Below are positions 16,655 through 25,460 of a stretch of DNA of 64,000 nt, one piece after another. The DNA is taken from positions 1-64,000 of the forward strand of contig NZ_JBJURJ010000028.1 of assembly GCF_046098205.1 (NCBI RefSeq), read 5' to 3'. The notes beneath the pieces are model-generated. The model did no database searches and was not told where the DNA came from. It saw only the letters and a program-made list of their open reading frames with translations. The position numbers were made by a program, and so were the translations under genes. The DNA is from Paenibacillus_AR mesotrionivorans. GTDB lineage: Bacteria > Bacillota > Bacilli > Paenibacillales > NBRC-103111. Numbering within the stretch: the first letter of the stretch is position 1; every line of letters begins with the position of its first letter.

Positions 16655-16758
16655 AGGTGGTTCCTCCTTTAAATGGTTGCTCGCGTTAGTCTTCTCCGGT
16701 TCACTCACCTTAGAAGCCTCTACTAGTGTCTTCACCTCCAGTGGTTTTATGTTTGGGA

Positions 16759-16797
16759 AAAAAAAGAAAACGGCACAGACTCTCTGTACCGTTTCCA
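16759..16797 (-). terminator. Terminator of thiE
   Basis: GAAACGGTACAGA and TCTGTGCCGTTTTC form an 11- to 13-bp stem on the minus strand, followed by TTTTTTTT, directly after the thiE stop codon. Confidence 0.9.
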
Positions 16798-16803
16798 TAC
16801 AAA

Positions 16804-17466
16804 TTATGAATGTGCAATTAGGCGTTTTAGCTCTGCCGCCGCCTCCTGCGGATTGCTGCTGCGGGTGATGGCGGATACCACGGCAATCCCGTCCGCTCCC
16901 GCTTTTGTTACCAGACCGGCATTGCTGCGGTTAATTCCGCCGATGCCCACCCGCGGAATCCCGGAGCATTCAGCCTTTAATCTGCCCAGCAGCTCAAAGC
17001 CGATGGCATCACCCGCATCCGGCTTGGTAGGAGTCCCGTAGACGGGTCCGACACCCAGATAATCGGCTTCCTGTTCCAAGGCCCAACAAGCCTCCTCCCA
17101 GGAGCCGGCAGACACTCCTACAAACCGGTCAGGGCCTATCAGCCTCCGGACCTCCGGGGCCGGAAGATCGTCCTGGCCCACATGGACTCCGTCAGCGTCA
17201 AGCAGCAGAGCAATGTCCACTCGATCGTTAACCACAAAGGGAATACCCAACCCGCGGCACAGGGCTCTGACCTGTTTGGATATCTCCAGAACATCCCGCA
17301 GCGGCTGCGATTTCTCCCGCCATTGGATCATGGTAACACCGCCGTCAATCGCTTCACGGGCAATCTCCACAGCAGTACGCCCCCCATAGCTCTGCATATC
17401 CATAACCAAATACAGCTGGAGCCATTCCCGCAGCGCACGGCCGTTCCACTCTACTGCTTGTTGCAT
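16804..17466 (-). CDS. thiE: Thiamine phosphate synthase
   Basis: ThiE joins the pyrimidine pyrophosphate and thiazole phosphate halves of thiamine. The 220-residue TIM barrel shows TMIQWREKSQ (phosphate/pyrimidine site), FVVNDRVDIALLLDADGVHVGQDDL and the C-terminal GIGGIN and GADGIAVVSAI phosphate-binding loops. The ATG at 17466 follows GGGGAGAGGG; a longer frame to 17577 overlaps the upstream gene. No other thi genes and no TPP riboswitch are adjacent, so it appears as an isolated thiamine gene. Confidence 0.93.
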   Translation of the reverse strand: MQQAVEWNGRALREWLQLYLVMDMQSYGGRTAVEIAREAIDGGVTMIQWREKSQPLRDVLEISKQVRALCRGLGIPFVVNDRVDIALLLDADGVHVGQDDLPAPEVRRLIGPDRFVGVSAGSWEEACWALEQEADYLGVGPVYGTPTKPDAGDAIGFELLGRLKAECSGIPRVGIGGINRSNAGLVTKAGADGIAVVSAITRSSNPQEAAAELKRLIAHS

Positions 17467-17548
17467 GTGCGAACCCTCTCCCCGGACAAAACTGCAGCGA
17501 AAGACAGATTTACCGCCCTTCGCTGCATGTTCCTTTTTATATTTTTTA

Positions 17549-17977
17549 TTAACCGCGTACAGGACGTGTGACAGCATCCTCTACCTTGATGCAGCGGTCC
17601 ATAATGACCTGAAGACCACCCGCCGCTGCAATATCCGCGGCTTCCTCGCTCTCAATTCCCTGCTGCAGCCAAAGCACCTTGGCTCCTGCCTTAACGGCTT
17701 CCTCGGCCACCTCCGCACAAAACTCGCTTCTGCGGAATACATTCACAATATCGATGGCGTCCGGCACCTCGGCCAAGGAATTATACCGCTTCTCCCCCAG
17801 GATGGTGTCCGCACCTGTGGGGTTTACGGGGATAATCCGGTAGCCCCGGTCTTGCATGGCCGCAGCCACCATGTGGGACGTGCGGTCGGGTTTGTCCGAT
17901 AGACCCACCACAGCGATATTGGTTGTTTTCTCCAGAATTGTTCTGATCTCATCCCGCGACGGGTTCTCAAATGCCAT
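17549..17977 (-). CDS. CoA-binding protein (YccU family)
   Basis: A 142-residue Rossmann-fold protein of the CoA_binding_2 family. Visible features are TTNIAVVGLSDKPDR near the N-terminus (nucleotide/CoA loop), YRIIPVNPTG, and DIVNVFRRSEF followed by KVLWLQQGIES. Family members bind CoA, but their role is unknown. AAGGAGG precedes the ATG at 17977. The 130-residue-plus size is normal for the family; the upstream extension in the same frame overlaps the next gene and is not used. Confidence 0.88.
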   Translation of the reverse strand: MAFENPSRDEIRTILEKTTNIAVVGLSDKPDRTSHMVAAAMQDRGYRIIPVNPTGADTILGEKRYNSLAEVPDAIDIVNVFRRSEFCAEVAEEAVKAGAKVLWLQQGIESEEAADIAAAGGLQVIMDRCIKVEDAVTRPVRG

Positions 17978-18011
17978 TATGGTCAGCCTCCTTGTAATTG
18001 CATGTTTTAAA

Positions 18012-18845
18012 TCAGGCACCCGGGGTGTAGGAAATACTCTGACGCCCCATGGCTTCCCAGGTCTCCAGAAACTGCTGGCGGTTAACAGGGAACTGCTTTT
18101 TACCGGTCCACGGATCATTCACGTATACGTATTGGTCATCATACCCCACCAGCAGCACCGCATGCTCCATAAAGGTGGTTTTGATCGGCCCGGTTGGCGT
18201 ATCCCAGGTCACCCATTTGGCGGGCACGCGGAAATCGATGGTGGTCCAGACCACCGCCGGAATCCCTTGGGACAGCTGCAGCTCCAGTTCCTCGAATTCC
18301 GTTCCGGTCAAATCCACAGCCCCGGGAACATTAGCCTTCAGCACCGGAAACAGCGCCGTATGATAAATACCAAAGCCCTTGCCCTTGCCGGAAATCTCCC
18401 CTACAAACCCCGTGTTGGGATTCCCCCAATAAGCGGGGGAGCCATCGGAATTCATAGTGATCGGCGTCATATCGACAGGCATTTCGGAAAGCAGGTCCAA
18501 TTTGGTCTTGGTCACGCCGGCGAAATTCAACAGCATGGACAGGCTGGTAATTTCACAGCCGGAAGGAAGCTCGGGATGCTGACGGTATATCGGCGCATCA
18601 AGAAGGACGGATGGCTTTCTCTCCGGCTTGACAGGTGCAGGCGACGGAACGGGTGTAGGCTCGGCTACCATGGAGTCAGCCGGGCGCATAACAGCAGGCG
18701 CTGCATCGGCATAAGGCGAAATCGCCCATTCCTTCCCACTTAGCCTGCCATAAATCAGCACGCTGAATACCCCGCTGGAAAACACGAGTCCTACCACCAT
18801 CACAAAGGCCGCCACATATTTTGTTGTCTTCCAGAGAACATTCAT
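18012..18845 (-). CDS. Membrane-anchored C39-like cysteine peptidase domain protein
   Basis: A 277-residue exported protein. An N-terminal membrane segment (about residues 10-33) is followed by a Pro-rich linker (EPTPVPSPAPVKPERKP) and a papain-like C39_2 domain. The catalytic triad candidates are Cys in LPSGCEITSLSMLL, His in MEHAVLLVGYDD and Asn/Asp in YVNDPWTG. Such YvpB-type proteins are common in Firmicutes; substrates are unknown. The start is the ATG at 18845 with AAAGAG about 9 nt upstream; a GTG three codons earlier is possible. aroA ends about 40 bp away on the same strand. Confidence 0.87.
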   Translation of the reverse strand: MNVLWKTTKYVAAFVMVVGLVFSSGVFSVLIYGRLSGKEWAISPYADAAPAVMRPADSMVAEPTPVPSPAPVKPERKPSVLLDAPIYRQHPELPSGCEITSLSMLLNFAGVTKTKLDLLSEMPVDMTPITMNSDGSPAYWGNPNTGFVGEISGKGKGFGIYHTALFPVLKANVPGAVDLTGTEFEELELQLSQGIPAVVWTTIDFRVPAKWVTWDTPTGPIKTTFMEHAVLLVGYDDQYVYVNDPWTGKKQFPVNRQQFLETWEAMGRQSISYTPGA

Positions 18846-18888
18846 CCTGATCACTCTTTTTGCTGTAGTATTCTTGCGAGTATGCGGG

Positions 18889-20190
18889 TCAGATCAGTTC
18901 GATATGGGCGCCGAGATCAAGCATATGCCGGAAGAAGCCGGGATACGATTTGGCGACATGATGGGCATCATTGATGATAAGCCCTTGCTCCGAACGCAAG
19001 CCCACCACGGATAAGGCCATGATCACCCTGTGGTCATAATGGGCGTTAATTTCCACGCCGCCCTTTACGCCTTCAGGTTTGCCGTGGACAATAATTTCGC
19101 TTTGCCGCTCCTCCACATTGGCCCCGGCCTTGTTCAGCTCATGGACAAAATCGGTAATGCGGTCGCATTCTTTATAGCGCAGATTCTCTACATTATAGAA
19201 GCGGGTGGTTCCTTCGGCAAAAACGGAGGCTGCCACCATCGCCAAGACACCGTCGGTAAAATGGTCACCGTCGAATTCGCCGCCGCGGAGCTTTCCGTTG
19301 CCAGTTACATGGACACTGTCGTTGGTATGCGTCAGTGGCACACCCATGGCCTTCAGTACATCCACCACCGCACGTTCACCCTGGCGGCTCTTCTCGGCCA
19401 GCCTGCGCACGGTGACATCTGAGGAGGTGACTGCTGCAGCAGCCAGAATGGCTGCGGAGCCGGGATAGTCCCCCTGGACAATGTAGTCCTTGGGCAAGTA
19501 CCGCTGCCGTCCCGGAATGCGGAAGTGCATATAATCTTCGGCAGCCTCCACCCGAATTCCTGCCTGTTCGAGGACTTCCAAGGTTTGGCCGACAATGACC
19601 TTGGACTTCAGATCATGCAGAACCGTAATTTCGCTGTCTTCCTCAAGCAAGGGGGTCATAAATAACAACGAGCTCAAAAATTGGGAGCTGACATTGCCAG
19701 ATACAGTAATATGCCCGCCCTTGGGTTTACCGCCGCCGATGGTGATCGGCAGTCTGCCGTCCCGGTCCGCAACTTCAACGCCCATTTGGCGGAGGGAATC
19801 GATGAGATCGTGATGGGGGCGTTTGCCCAGGGATTCGGGATAACGGTTTACGAAGGTGACCTCCTCCGGGCAAAGCGCGGCAATGGACATTAAAAACCGC
19901 AGAACTGCCCCGGCGTTGCCCACATCCAGCTCCTTCACCTTGCCGGGATGGGCACCGAAGCCGTTAATCACCAGCTTGGTTTCATCCTCCGTCAAAGTAG
20001 CCCCCAAGTCCCGGATACAACGGCGCATGGCATCGCTGTCCTCGCTGTGGGCAGGATAATAGATGGTGCTTGTCCCATCGGCAAGAGCTCCGATCAGAAG
20101 ATAGCGGGTCGTATAATTCTTAGACGATAACGCTTGTATATCACCCCGGAGGACCGGGGTAGGTTTGATCACAGCTTTAAAACCGTTCAT
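18889..20190 (-). CDS. aroA: 3-phosphoshikimate 1-carboxyvinyltransferase (EPSP synthase), atypical PEP loop
   Basis: EPSP synthase of the shikimate pathway, 433 residues, joining PEP to shikimate-3-phosphate. Recognisable sites are SSKNYTTR (residues 22-29, phosphoshikimate/PEP site), SGNVSSQFLSSLL, FTDGVLAM (catalytic Asp), KECDR, DHRVIMAL and AKSYPGFF. The glyphosate-sensitive loop, NAGTAMRP in E. coli, is N92-A-G-A-V-L-R-F99 here, so Thr97 and Pro101 (E. coli numbering) are Ala and Phe. GGAGGGG lies upstream of the ATG at 20190. The frame continues upstream to 20496 but lacks homology there. aroK lies nearby, so two late shikimate genes are close together. Confidence 0.92.
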   Translation of the reverse strand: MNGFKAVIKPTPVLRGDIQALSSKNYTTRYLLIGALADGTSTIYYPAHSEDSDAMRRCIRDLGATLTEDETKLVINGFGAHPGKVKELDVGNAGAVLRFLMSIAALCPEEVTFVNRYPESLGKRPHHDLIDSLRQMGVEVADRDGRLPITIGGGKPKGGHITVSGNVSSQFLSSLLFMTPLLEEDSEITVLHDLKSKVIVGQTLEVLEQAGIRVEAAEDYMHFRIPGRQRYLPKDYIVQGDYPGSAAILAAAAVTSSDVTVRRLAEKSRQGERAVVDVLKAMGVPLTHTNDSVHVTGNGKLRGGEFDGDHFTDGVLAMVAASVFAEGTTRFYNVENLRYKECDRITDFVHELNKAGANVEERQSEIIVHGKPEGVKGGVEINAHYDHRVIMALSVVGLRSEQGLIINDAHHVAKSYPGFFRHMLDLGAHIELI

Positions 20191-20387
20191 CGGGCAGGTT
20201 CCCCTCCTGAGAGTTTTTTGCTCCAGCAAAAAAATAGCTTCCTTCGGAAAAGCGCGGCCGGACATGCGGCCGTTCATAGTTACTGACAGTTTACCATATG
20301 CGGCAGGGCTTGGGAATGCGGTACAAGTCGCATCCTTCCGAAAAAACACGAATTTTCCCGTATTTGTTCGAGGAAGACCCGGTCCGC

Positions 20388-20416
20388 TTGACCCTCCTCC
20401 GCAATTCCGGTAGACT
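20388..20416 (+). promoter_or_regulatory. Candidate promoter of the rhodanese gene
   Basis: TTGACC (20388-20393) and TAGACT (20411-20416) with a 17-bp spacer, 36 bp before the ATG at 20452. Confidence 0.5.
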
Positions 20417-20451
20417 TCTAAAAAACATCCCAAATCGTGAGGTGCAGCGAC

Positions 20452-20757
20452 ATGGAACAGGAAATTGGCTGGATATCCGCTGACGAGGTCCGGCAACGGC
20501 TGGAACGCGGTGAAGCATTAAACTTGGTAGACGTACGCGAGCCTGAGGAGGTTGCGTTGGGCATGCTCCCCGGGGCTATCCATATTCCTTTGGGCGAGCT
20601 GCCTTACCGGCATGAAGAAATTCCCCAGGCCGATGAGGTCATCTTCGTATGCAGAAGCGGCAGCCGCAGCGGCCGGGCATGCGATTATCTGCGGCACCTG
20701 GGCTACCGCGGTCTTAAGAATATGGAGGGAGGGATGCTGGATTACGGGAATCCGTAA
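20452..20757 (+). CDS. Single-domain rhodanese-like protein
   Basis: A 101-residue cytoplasmic rhodanese domain, a carrier or transferase of sulfane sulfur. The active-site loop is C67-R-S-G-S-R-S in VIFVCRSGSRSGRA, and the N-terminal NLVDVREPEE and GAIHIPLGEL segments are typical. The six-residue active loop suggests sulfur rather than phosphate chemistry. GAGGTG is 8-10 nt before the ATG. It is the only plus-strand gene here and converges with aroK, their stop codons being 2 bp apart. Confidence 0.92.
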   Translation: MEQEIGWISADEVRQRLERGEALNLVDVREPEEVALGMLPGAIHIPLGELPYRHEEIPQADEVIFVCRSGSRSGRACDYLRHLGYRGLKNMEGGMLDYGNP

Positions 20758-20759
20758 CC

Positions 20760-21263
20760 TCACGCCTCCAGCATTTCCTCAATCCTGCGGGCCGCCTCCT
20801 CTGGGGGCAGGCGGTCCGTATGGAGCTGAACGGGCGCAAAATCATAAGCATGGCGCCGGGCTTCCACCAGAGTATGCACCCGCTCCACCACATCCCCCTG
20901 CAATAACGGTCTGCCCTTATCGCCGCGGACCCGCTCCACAATCACCGCTTCCTCCGCCTTCATCGCCACAACAAGACCATTCTCCAGCATAAGCCTGCGG
21001 TTTTCCTCCAAAAGAACGGCCCCTCCGCCTGTAGACACAACTTGGTTGCGGCGCTGCAGCAGTTCCTGTAAGGCTTCTGTTTCCCGTTCACGGAAAAAAG
21101 CCTCTCCATGCTCTTCGAACATCCGGCTGATGGTCATCCCCGTCTGCTCCTGGATAAAAGCATCCGTATCCGTGAAGGTCCAACCAAGGCGATTGGCCAG
21201 AATCCGGCCTACGGTGGTTTTTCCGGTGCCCATAAAACCAACAAGAACAATATTTCGTTGCAT
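20760..21263 (-). CDS. aroK: Shikimate kinase
   Basis: Shikimate kinase, 167 residues, producing shikimate-3-phosphate, the substrate of AroA. The Walker A loop GFMGTGKTT is at residues 9-17, DTDAFIQ carries the shikimate-binding Asp, FFRERE supplies the next conserved Arg/Glu, STGGGAVL is the second substrate loop and GRPLL the lid. Full length for the family. The start ATG follows GAGGGGG. It lies 570 bp upstream of aroA on the same strand, separated by the opposing rhodanese gene. Confidence 0.94.
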   Translation of the reverse strand: MQRNIVLVGFMGTGKTTVGRILANRLGWTFTDTDAFIQEQTGMTISRMFEEHGEAFFRERETEALQELLQRRNQVVSTGGGAVLLEENRRLMLENGLVVAMKAEEAVIVERVRGDKGRPLLQGDVVERVHTLVEARRHAYDFAPVQLHTDRLPPEEAARRIEEMLEA

Positions 21264-21355
21264 AATCTTGTTCTCCCCCTTTCTCTCAAACCCGTGCTCA
21301 TTCTCGGATTTTACCGCGAAAGAAAGGGAATAGGCAAGAAAATCTTGACCCGAAA

Positions 21356-24300
21356 TTAATTATCCAACGGTTGATTCCATGGAACCCGGAACCAGACCTT
21401 CGTACCTTGCTCCGGGGCACTTTCCACATTTAACCCCTTTCCATACAGCTGGATCAGTCTCCTGTTTGTGTTCAGCAAGCCGATTCCCCTTCTGCCCTGG
21501 CGTGAGAAATCCAGCAGGCGTTCCATCTCCCCCGCAGGCATCCCCCTGCCGTTATCCCGAACCTCCAGCAGAACTTCATCCTCCTCCCGGCTGATCCGGA
21601 CATGGATATTGAGCAGCTTGCGCCCGGTCATGCCGTGTTTGACAGCATTTTCTACCAATGGCTGCAGGCTGAGAGGCGGCAGAAAAATATCCCTGTCCAT
21701 GTTCATATCGATATCCACAGACAATCGCGACCCGAAGCGGGCCTGCTCAATATACAGATAAGCACGCACCAGCTCCAGCTCATGCTCCAGCGGAACCAGC
21801 TGCTCCATATTCAAGAAATCCACGCTGATCCGCAGATAGCTGATGAACGCTTCTCCCAGTTCCTGCATTTTCTCCTTATTCATTTCACTCAACGCCAAAA
21901 GCGAGTTCAGTGTGTTATAGAGGAAATGGGGCGAGATTTGCGCCTGCAGATAAGCCGCCTCCATCCTCAGCCCCTCCGATATAGAGCGCTTAAGCCTTGC
22001 GAGAGACCATAACCGGTACTTCAGCTCCAGGGCATCCACCGGTTTGACCAGGTAATCATTGGCCCCGGCCAAAAAACCGGTATAGATATCCTCCGGCTGA
22101 TTGCGGGCCGTAAGCAGGAGAATCGGCAACTCGGAAATATCATACCGTTCACGTACAAGGCGGGTTAATTCATAGCCGGACATCTGGGGCATCATCACAT
22201 CCACAATCAGGATGTCCCAGGCCTCCTTATCCAGCATCCGCAGCATATCCTCCGGTTTCTGGACAGTGGTGATGCGGTATTCCCCGGAGGATAATACGCT
22301 GGACAGCACCTTCAGATTAATGGAGTCGTCGTCCACAGCCAGAATACGGACCGGCTTCTCCGACAAGAGTGCCGGCGGATTGGGTTGGATTCCCTGAACG
22401 GGAACATCCGCAACAGTCTGCTGTTCCTGGCCCAACAGGGACTCTGGTGCTTCTGAAGGTATGGCTGCTCCTTTTATGTTCAGGGTCGCCAGCGGCAGTG
22501 TAAACTGGAAGCTGCTGCCCAACCCGGGCTGAGAACGGACCGTTATTTCACCGCCGTGAAGCTCAATCAGCTGTTTGGCAATGGTGAGACCAAGTCCAAT
22601 GCCTCCCAGTTCAGCCCCCTCTTTGCTCTGCTCGTATTCCCGGAATATCCGAAGCTGCATCTCCTCATCCATTCCTGTGCCGGTATCGGTGATTTCCACT
22701 GCCGCCATCCCCTTGCGTACGGAAGCGGAAACCCGGATGTCCCCTTCCTGTGTGAACTTCACGGCATTATGCAGCAGGTTATACAAGCTTTGGGTCAGCC
22801 TTTTTTCATCCGCCCATACAGGCGGCAGCGATTCCGGCACATCCATCACAAAACGGACGGGCTTCCCCTCCAGATTATGCCTCAGCATATCCCAAACTCC
22901 CGAAATCACAGACAAAAGCGAAACAGGCTTCGGCTGAAGCGAAATCCGGTGATCCTGAAGGCGGGCCATATCCAAAAGATCATCAAGCAGGCTCGCCATT
23001 CTTTTTCCGATAACCCGCATTAACTCCATGTCCTCAAAGCTGCGCTGCTCCAGTTTGTTTTTTTCGCGGGCTGTCACGGCTTGGGCAATGTTCATCATCC
23101 CGTGAAGCGGATTGCGCAGCTCATGGGAGGTTTGTGCTAGAAACCGGTCCTTTTCCTTGGAAGCGGCATTGAGCTGCCGGTTCAACCGTTCATTTTCTGC
23201 AGCATTATGGAAGTATTTCTTGAACCAGTAACATGAGAAGCCGATCATGGCCCCGATCAGATTCACCGGATAATAGATATGCTTGGCGGTATAGCTGTAG
23301 CTGATCACGCTCCATACCACATTGGACACCAGACAGGACATAGAAAAAACCAGAAATACGGCATCCTTGTCATTACGCCAGACGGCCCGGAACAGCATCC
23401 CGCCGAACCAGACCACGGGCAGCACATACAGGCACGCATGGACACGGGCCCGGATAGAGTAATGGACCAGCGTCATTGGAGCAACCAGAATAAAGACGGA
23501 ATACAGGCCTACCAGAAGGGTGTATATGACAAAAATCTTATTCTGCTTGGTTTTGCCCAGGAATGTCCGGCCCAACTGGATCATGAAAAAGGACATCCAC
23601 ATATACGCCAGCAGCTTGATCTTCCACAGCCATGCATAGGGAACGGCAACCAATTCCAGAATCACCACATCATCCGACAGGACCACAGTCAGAGCGGCCA
23701 TCAGCATCATGACGCCGAAGGTACGGAGGGCCTGTTGTCTGCGGTCGAAGAGATAGAGAATAAAACCGTACAAACAATGGAGAAGCGCGATAAAAACCAC
23801 GCCCAGCTGTAATCCGACGGAGATAAACCGTTCGGAGGTAACGGCGCTTTGGGATCCGAAGCGGATGGACTTGACAATGCCGCCATTCAGGGAATCGTCA
23901 AAGTTGGCGTACCGGATGATGAGCTCAAGGGTATCGCTGCCCTCCGCCGATGCGGCACTCATGTACGTGGCAGCACTGGGCACATAGGTTCCCCGGTCAG
24001 TGCCCACCCGTCCCGCCTCCGCCACCACCTTCCCGTTTATCTCCAGTGTGGAGGATGTCCGGACATCCCCAATCCAGAAGCCGTACGACAGGTTCAAGGT
24101 CGGATCAACCCGGATGAGCAAGCGGTAGGTTCCGTAACCGAAGGAATCCGGGCCTTCCTTTACTTCAAGAGGGTACTGCCCCTCTACCGGAACCTGCAGC
24201 AGCATACGGTCCTTATGATGACCCTGGGCAATATCCTTCTGGGTCAACAGCTGTCCGGGGTAAAACTCCCACTCTCCGTCCAAGGTGATGGAGGGCGAAT

Positions 24301-24484
24301 GGGAGAAGTCCCAGCCGCTAAGATCCACAGTGCCCGCTGCTGCCTTAGGATGCTTCGGAACATGCAATTCGGCAGTCCATACCCACCGGACCCCCTGCAT
24401 CAGACCTACGAAGAGTATGATAAGAGCCAAATATTTCGGCAGCCGCCAGTTCACTTTTAGATGAAGGTTCGCTAATTTGTCCAT
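21356..24484 (-). CDS. Hybrid 7TMR-DISM histidine kinase with two kinase modules and an internal receiver
   Basis: A ~1042-residue membrane sensor. After an N-terminal helix comes an extracellular jelly-roll sensor (DISM type, about 50-200) and seven predicted membrane helices (about 210-400). Then follow a HisKA domain with H454 in SHELRNPLHG, a HATPase domain (ITDTGTGM, GLGLTIAKQL), a receiver domain with D762 in ILIVDVMMPQMSG, and a second, LytS-type kinase module with H853 in ISPHFLYNTLNSLLAL and its own ATPase (VENAVKHG, VRDNGRGMP, GIGLLNTNRRL). The last module usually pairs with LytTR-type regulators; here the SARP-type regulator at 25502-26665 is the nearest candidate. The ATG at 24484 lies at the predicted transcription start, so it may be leaderless. 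Confidence 0.9.
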   Translation of the reverse strand: MDKLANLHLKVNWRLPKYLALIILFVGLMQGVRWVWTAELHVPKHPKAAAGTVDLSGWDFSHSPSITLDGEWEFYPGQLLTQKDIAQGHHKDRMLLQVPVEGQYPLEVKEGPDSFGYGTYRLLIRVDPTLNLSYGFWIGDVRTSSTLEINGKVVAEAGRVGTDRGTYVPSAATYMSAASAEGSDTLELIIRYANFDDSLNGGIVKSIRFGSQSAVTSERFISVGLQLGVVFIALLHCLYGFILYLFDRRQQALRTFGVMMLMAALTVVLSDDVVILELVAVPYAWLWKIKLLAYMWMSFFMIQLGRTFLGKTKQNKIFVIYTLLVGLYSVFILVAPMTLVHYSIRARVHACLYVLPVVWFGGMLFRAVWRNDKDAVFLVFSMSCLVSNVVWSVISYSYTAKHIYYPVNLIGAMIGFSCYWFKKYFHNAAENERLNRQLNAASKEKDRFLAQTSHELRNPLHGMMNIAQAVTAREKNKLEQRSFEDMELMRVIGKRMASLLDDLLDMARLQDHRISLQPKPVSLLSVISGVWDMLRHNLEGKPVRFVMDVPESLPPVWADEKRLTQSLYNLLHNAVKFTQEGDIRVSASVRKGMAAVEITDTGTGMDEEMQLRIFREYEQSKEGAELGGIGLGLTIAKQLIELHGGEITVRSQPGLGSSFQFTLPLATLNIKGAAIPSEAPESLLGQEQQTVADVPVQGIQPNPPALLSEKPVRILAVDDDSINLKVLSSVLSSGEYRITTVQKPEDMLRMLDKEAWDILIVDVMMPQMSGYELTRLVRERYDISELPILLLTARNQPEDIYTGFLAGANDYLVKPVDALELKYRLWSLARLKRSISEGLRMEAAYLQAQISPHFLYNTLNSLLALSEMNKEKMQELGEAFISYLRISVDFLNMEQLVPLEHELELVRAYLYIEQARFGSRLSVDIDMNMDRDIFLPPLSLQPLVENAVKHGMTGRKLLNIHVRISREEDEVLLEVRDNGRGMPAGEMERLLDFSRQGRRGIGLLNTNRRLIQLYGKGLNVESAPEQGTKVWFRVPWNQPLDN

Positions 24485-24490
24485 AGGGAA

Positions 24491-24499
24491 ATTATACCA
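24491..24499 (-). promoter_or_regulatory. Extended -10 promoter element of the hybrid kinase
   Basis: TGGTATAAT on the minus strand, with the TG extension and a perfect TATAAT. The expected start point falls on or next to the ATG at 24484. No clear -35 box is seen. Confidence 0.5.
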
Positions 24500-24517
24500 C
24501 AAGCATCCATATTAACC

Positions 24518-24955
24518 CTAGTCTTCATTTATTAGTTTATCGATTTGACTGGCAATTTGTGCGAATTCCCGGGAGACTGCCTGAAAGGAGTGGACGAGAG
24601 GCTTCAGGTCCTCGGGTTTGGCAATGCACTTATTTTTTAGACGGACAGGCTTCTGTGTCCGGATTGGCCGGTCTTCCGGAATGGTAAAAAAGTCCTCAGC
24701 AGGAGAGGCAACGGGAGCAAACTTCTCAAACCCCTCCTGCTCCAGCAGGCTGAGAATGGTTTTGAGGCTGTACCGGTTATTGCGGAGTGTCCGGACCCGC
24801 CGCAATAGCTTTAACGCCCCCGATTCATACATCACTGCGTCCCCCTGACGCACCGTAGGGATGAATTCGGAAAAGTAGTGGATCCAGCGTTTTACAGTGG
24901 TTGGTGATACTCTCAGCGCTTTAATGACCTCCAACTGGTTGTAAAGCTTTCCCAT
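24518..24955 (-). CDS. MerR/RacA-like helix-turn-helix protein
   Basis: A 145-residue protein with an N-terminal MerR-type winged helix (NQLEVIKALRVSPTTVKRWIHYF) followed by KLLRRVRTLRNNRYSLKTILSLLEQEGFE. The C-terminal half is charged and ends in a helical segment that could dimerise. RacA, the polar chromosome anchor of sporulating bacilli, has this N-terminal layout, but the C-terminal half here is too short to make that call. The ATG has AGGAGAGGG upstream. It lies directly upstream of the hybrid kinase, whose promoter falls near its 3' end. Regulator of unknown target. Confidence 0.75.
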   Translation of the reverse strand: MGKLYNQLEVIKALRVSPTTVKRWIHYFSEFIPTVRQGDAVMYESGALKLLRRVRTLRNNRYSLKTILSLLEQEGFEKFAPVASPAEDFFTIPEDRPIRTQKPVRLKNKCIAKPEDLKPLVHSFQAVSREFAQIASQIDKLINED

Positions 24956-25188
24956 GCCCTCTCTCCTTTAAAATTTATTTTTTTGAGCTCTGCTTTACGC
25001 CTAAAGTAATCTGGTGTCATCTACAGTAAAGGATACTCACATTCTCATCAAAAAATGAGAAAAATTACCCATCAAAAAATGTGCGGACCACTGGCGTCCA
25101 CTTTTTCACTTCGGATTTGTTCAAACTGTTATCAGATGGAGTCGTTACAATTTTCTTACGATACATCCTAAGATAAGGAGTTGAAATT

Positions 25189-25449
25189 ATGGGCAGAATC
25201 AAATCCGCCTCGCCGCGAAAATGTTTGAAAAAAAACTGTGAAGGCAAGCATTATGCCAAAGGGTATTGCAAAGAGCATTACCGTCAAAATTGGTATCTGG
25301 AAAAGGTTAATGGCGGTTTTGCCTTTTCGTCCGTTTCGTCCAGTTCATCCGGTCCGTCCATTTCATCCCCTTCGTCCGCAATGTCCGGTCCATCCAATCC
25401 ACCCGGTCCAGCGGGTCTGAAGGCTACAAGCCCAGCTTCTATGAGCTGA
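25189..25449 (+). CDS. Small Cys/His protein with a Ser/Pro-rich repetitive tail
   Basis: An 86-residue protein. The first 35 residues contain C12-x4-C17-x9-C27-x2-H30 within KCLKKNCEGKHYAKGYCKEH, a zinc-ribbon-like layout also seen at the start of some phage and HNH-type proteins. The tail is made of Ser, Pro and Gly and is encoded by a degenerate 9-bp DNA repeat (about 25327-25410), which also leaves the other frames open. AAGGAG lies 9 nt before the ATG, which favours this frame. Function unknown. Confidence 0.6.
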   Translation: MGRIKSASPRKCLKKNCEGKHYAKGYCKEHYRQNWYLEKVNGGFAFSSVSSSSSGPSISSPSSAMSGPSNPPGPAGLKATSPASMS

Positions 25450-25460
25450 TAGTGCACAAC

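Noticed and set aside
15875..16672. 265-codon hydrophobic plus-strand frame with repeats
   Set aside because: It is the antisense of the Q/N/S/Y-rich repeat protein, so its apparent repeated membrane segments are mirror images of the real repeats. The minus strand has the AAAGGAGG site and GTG start.
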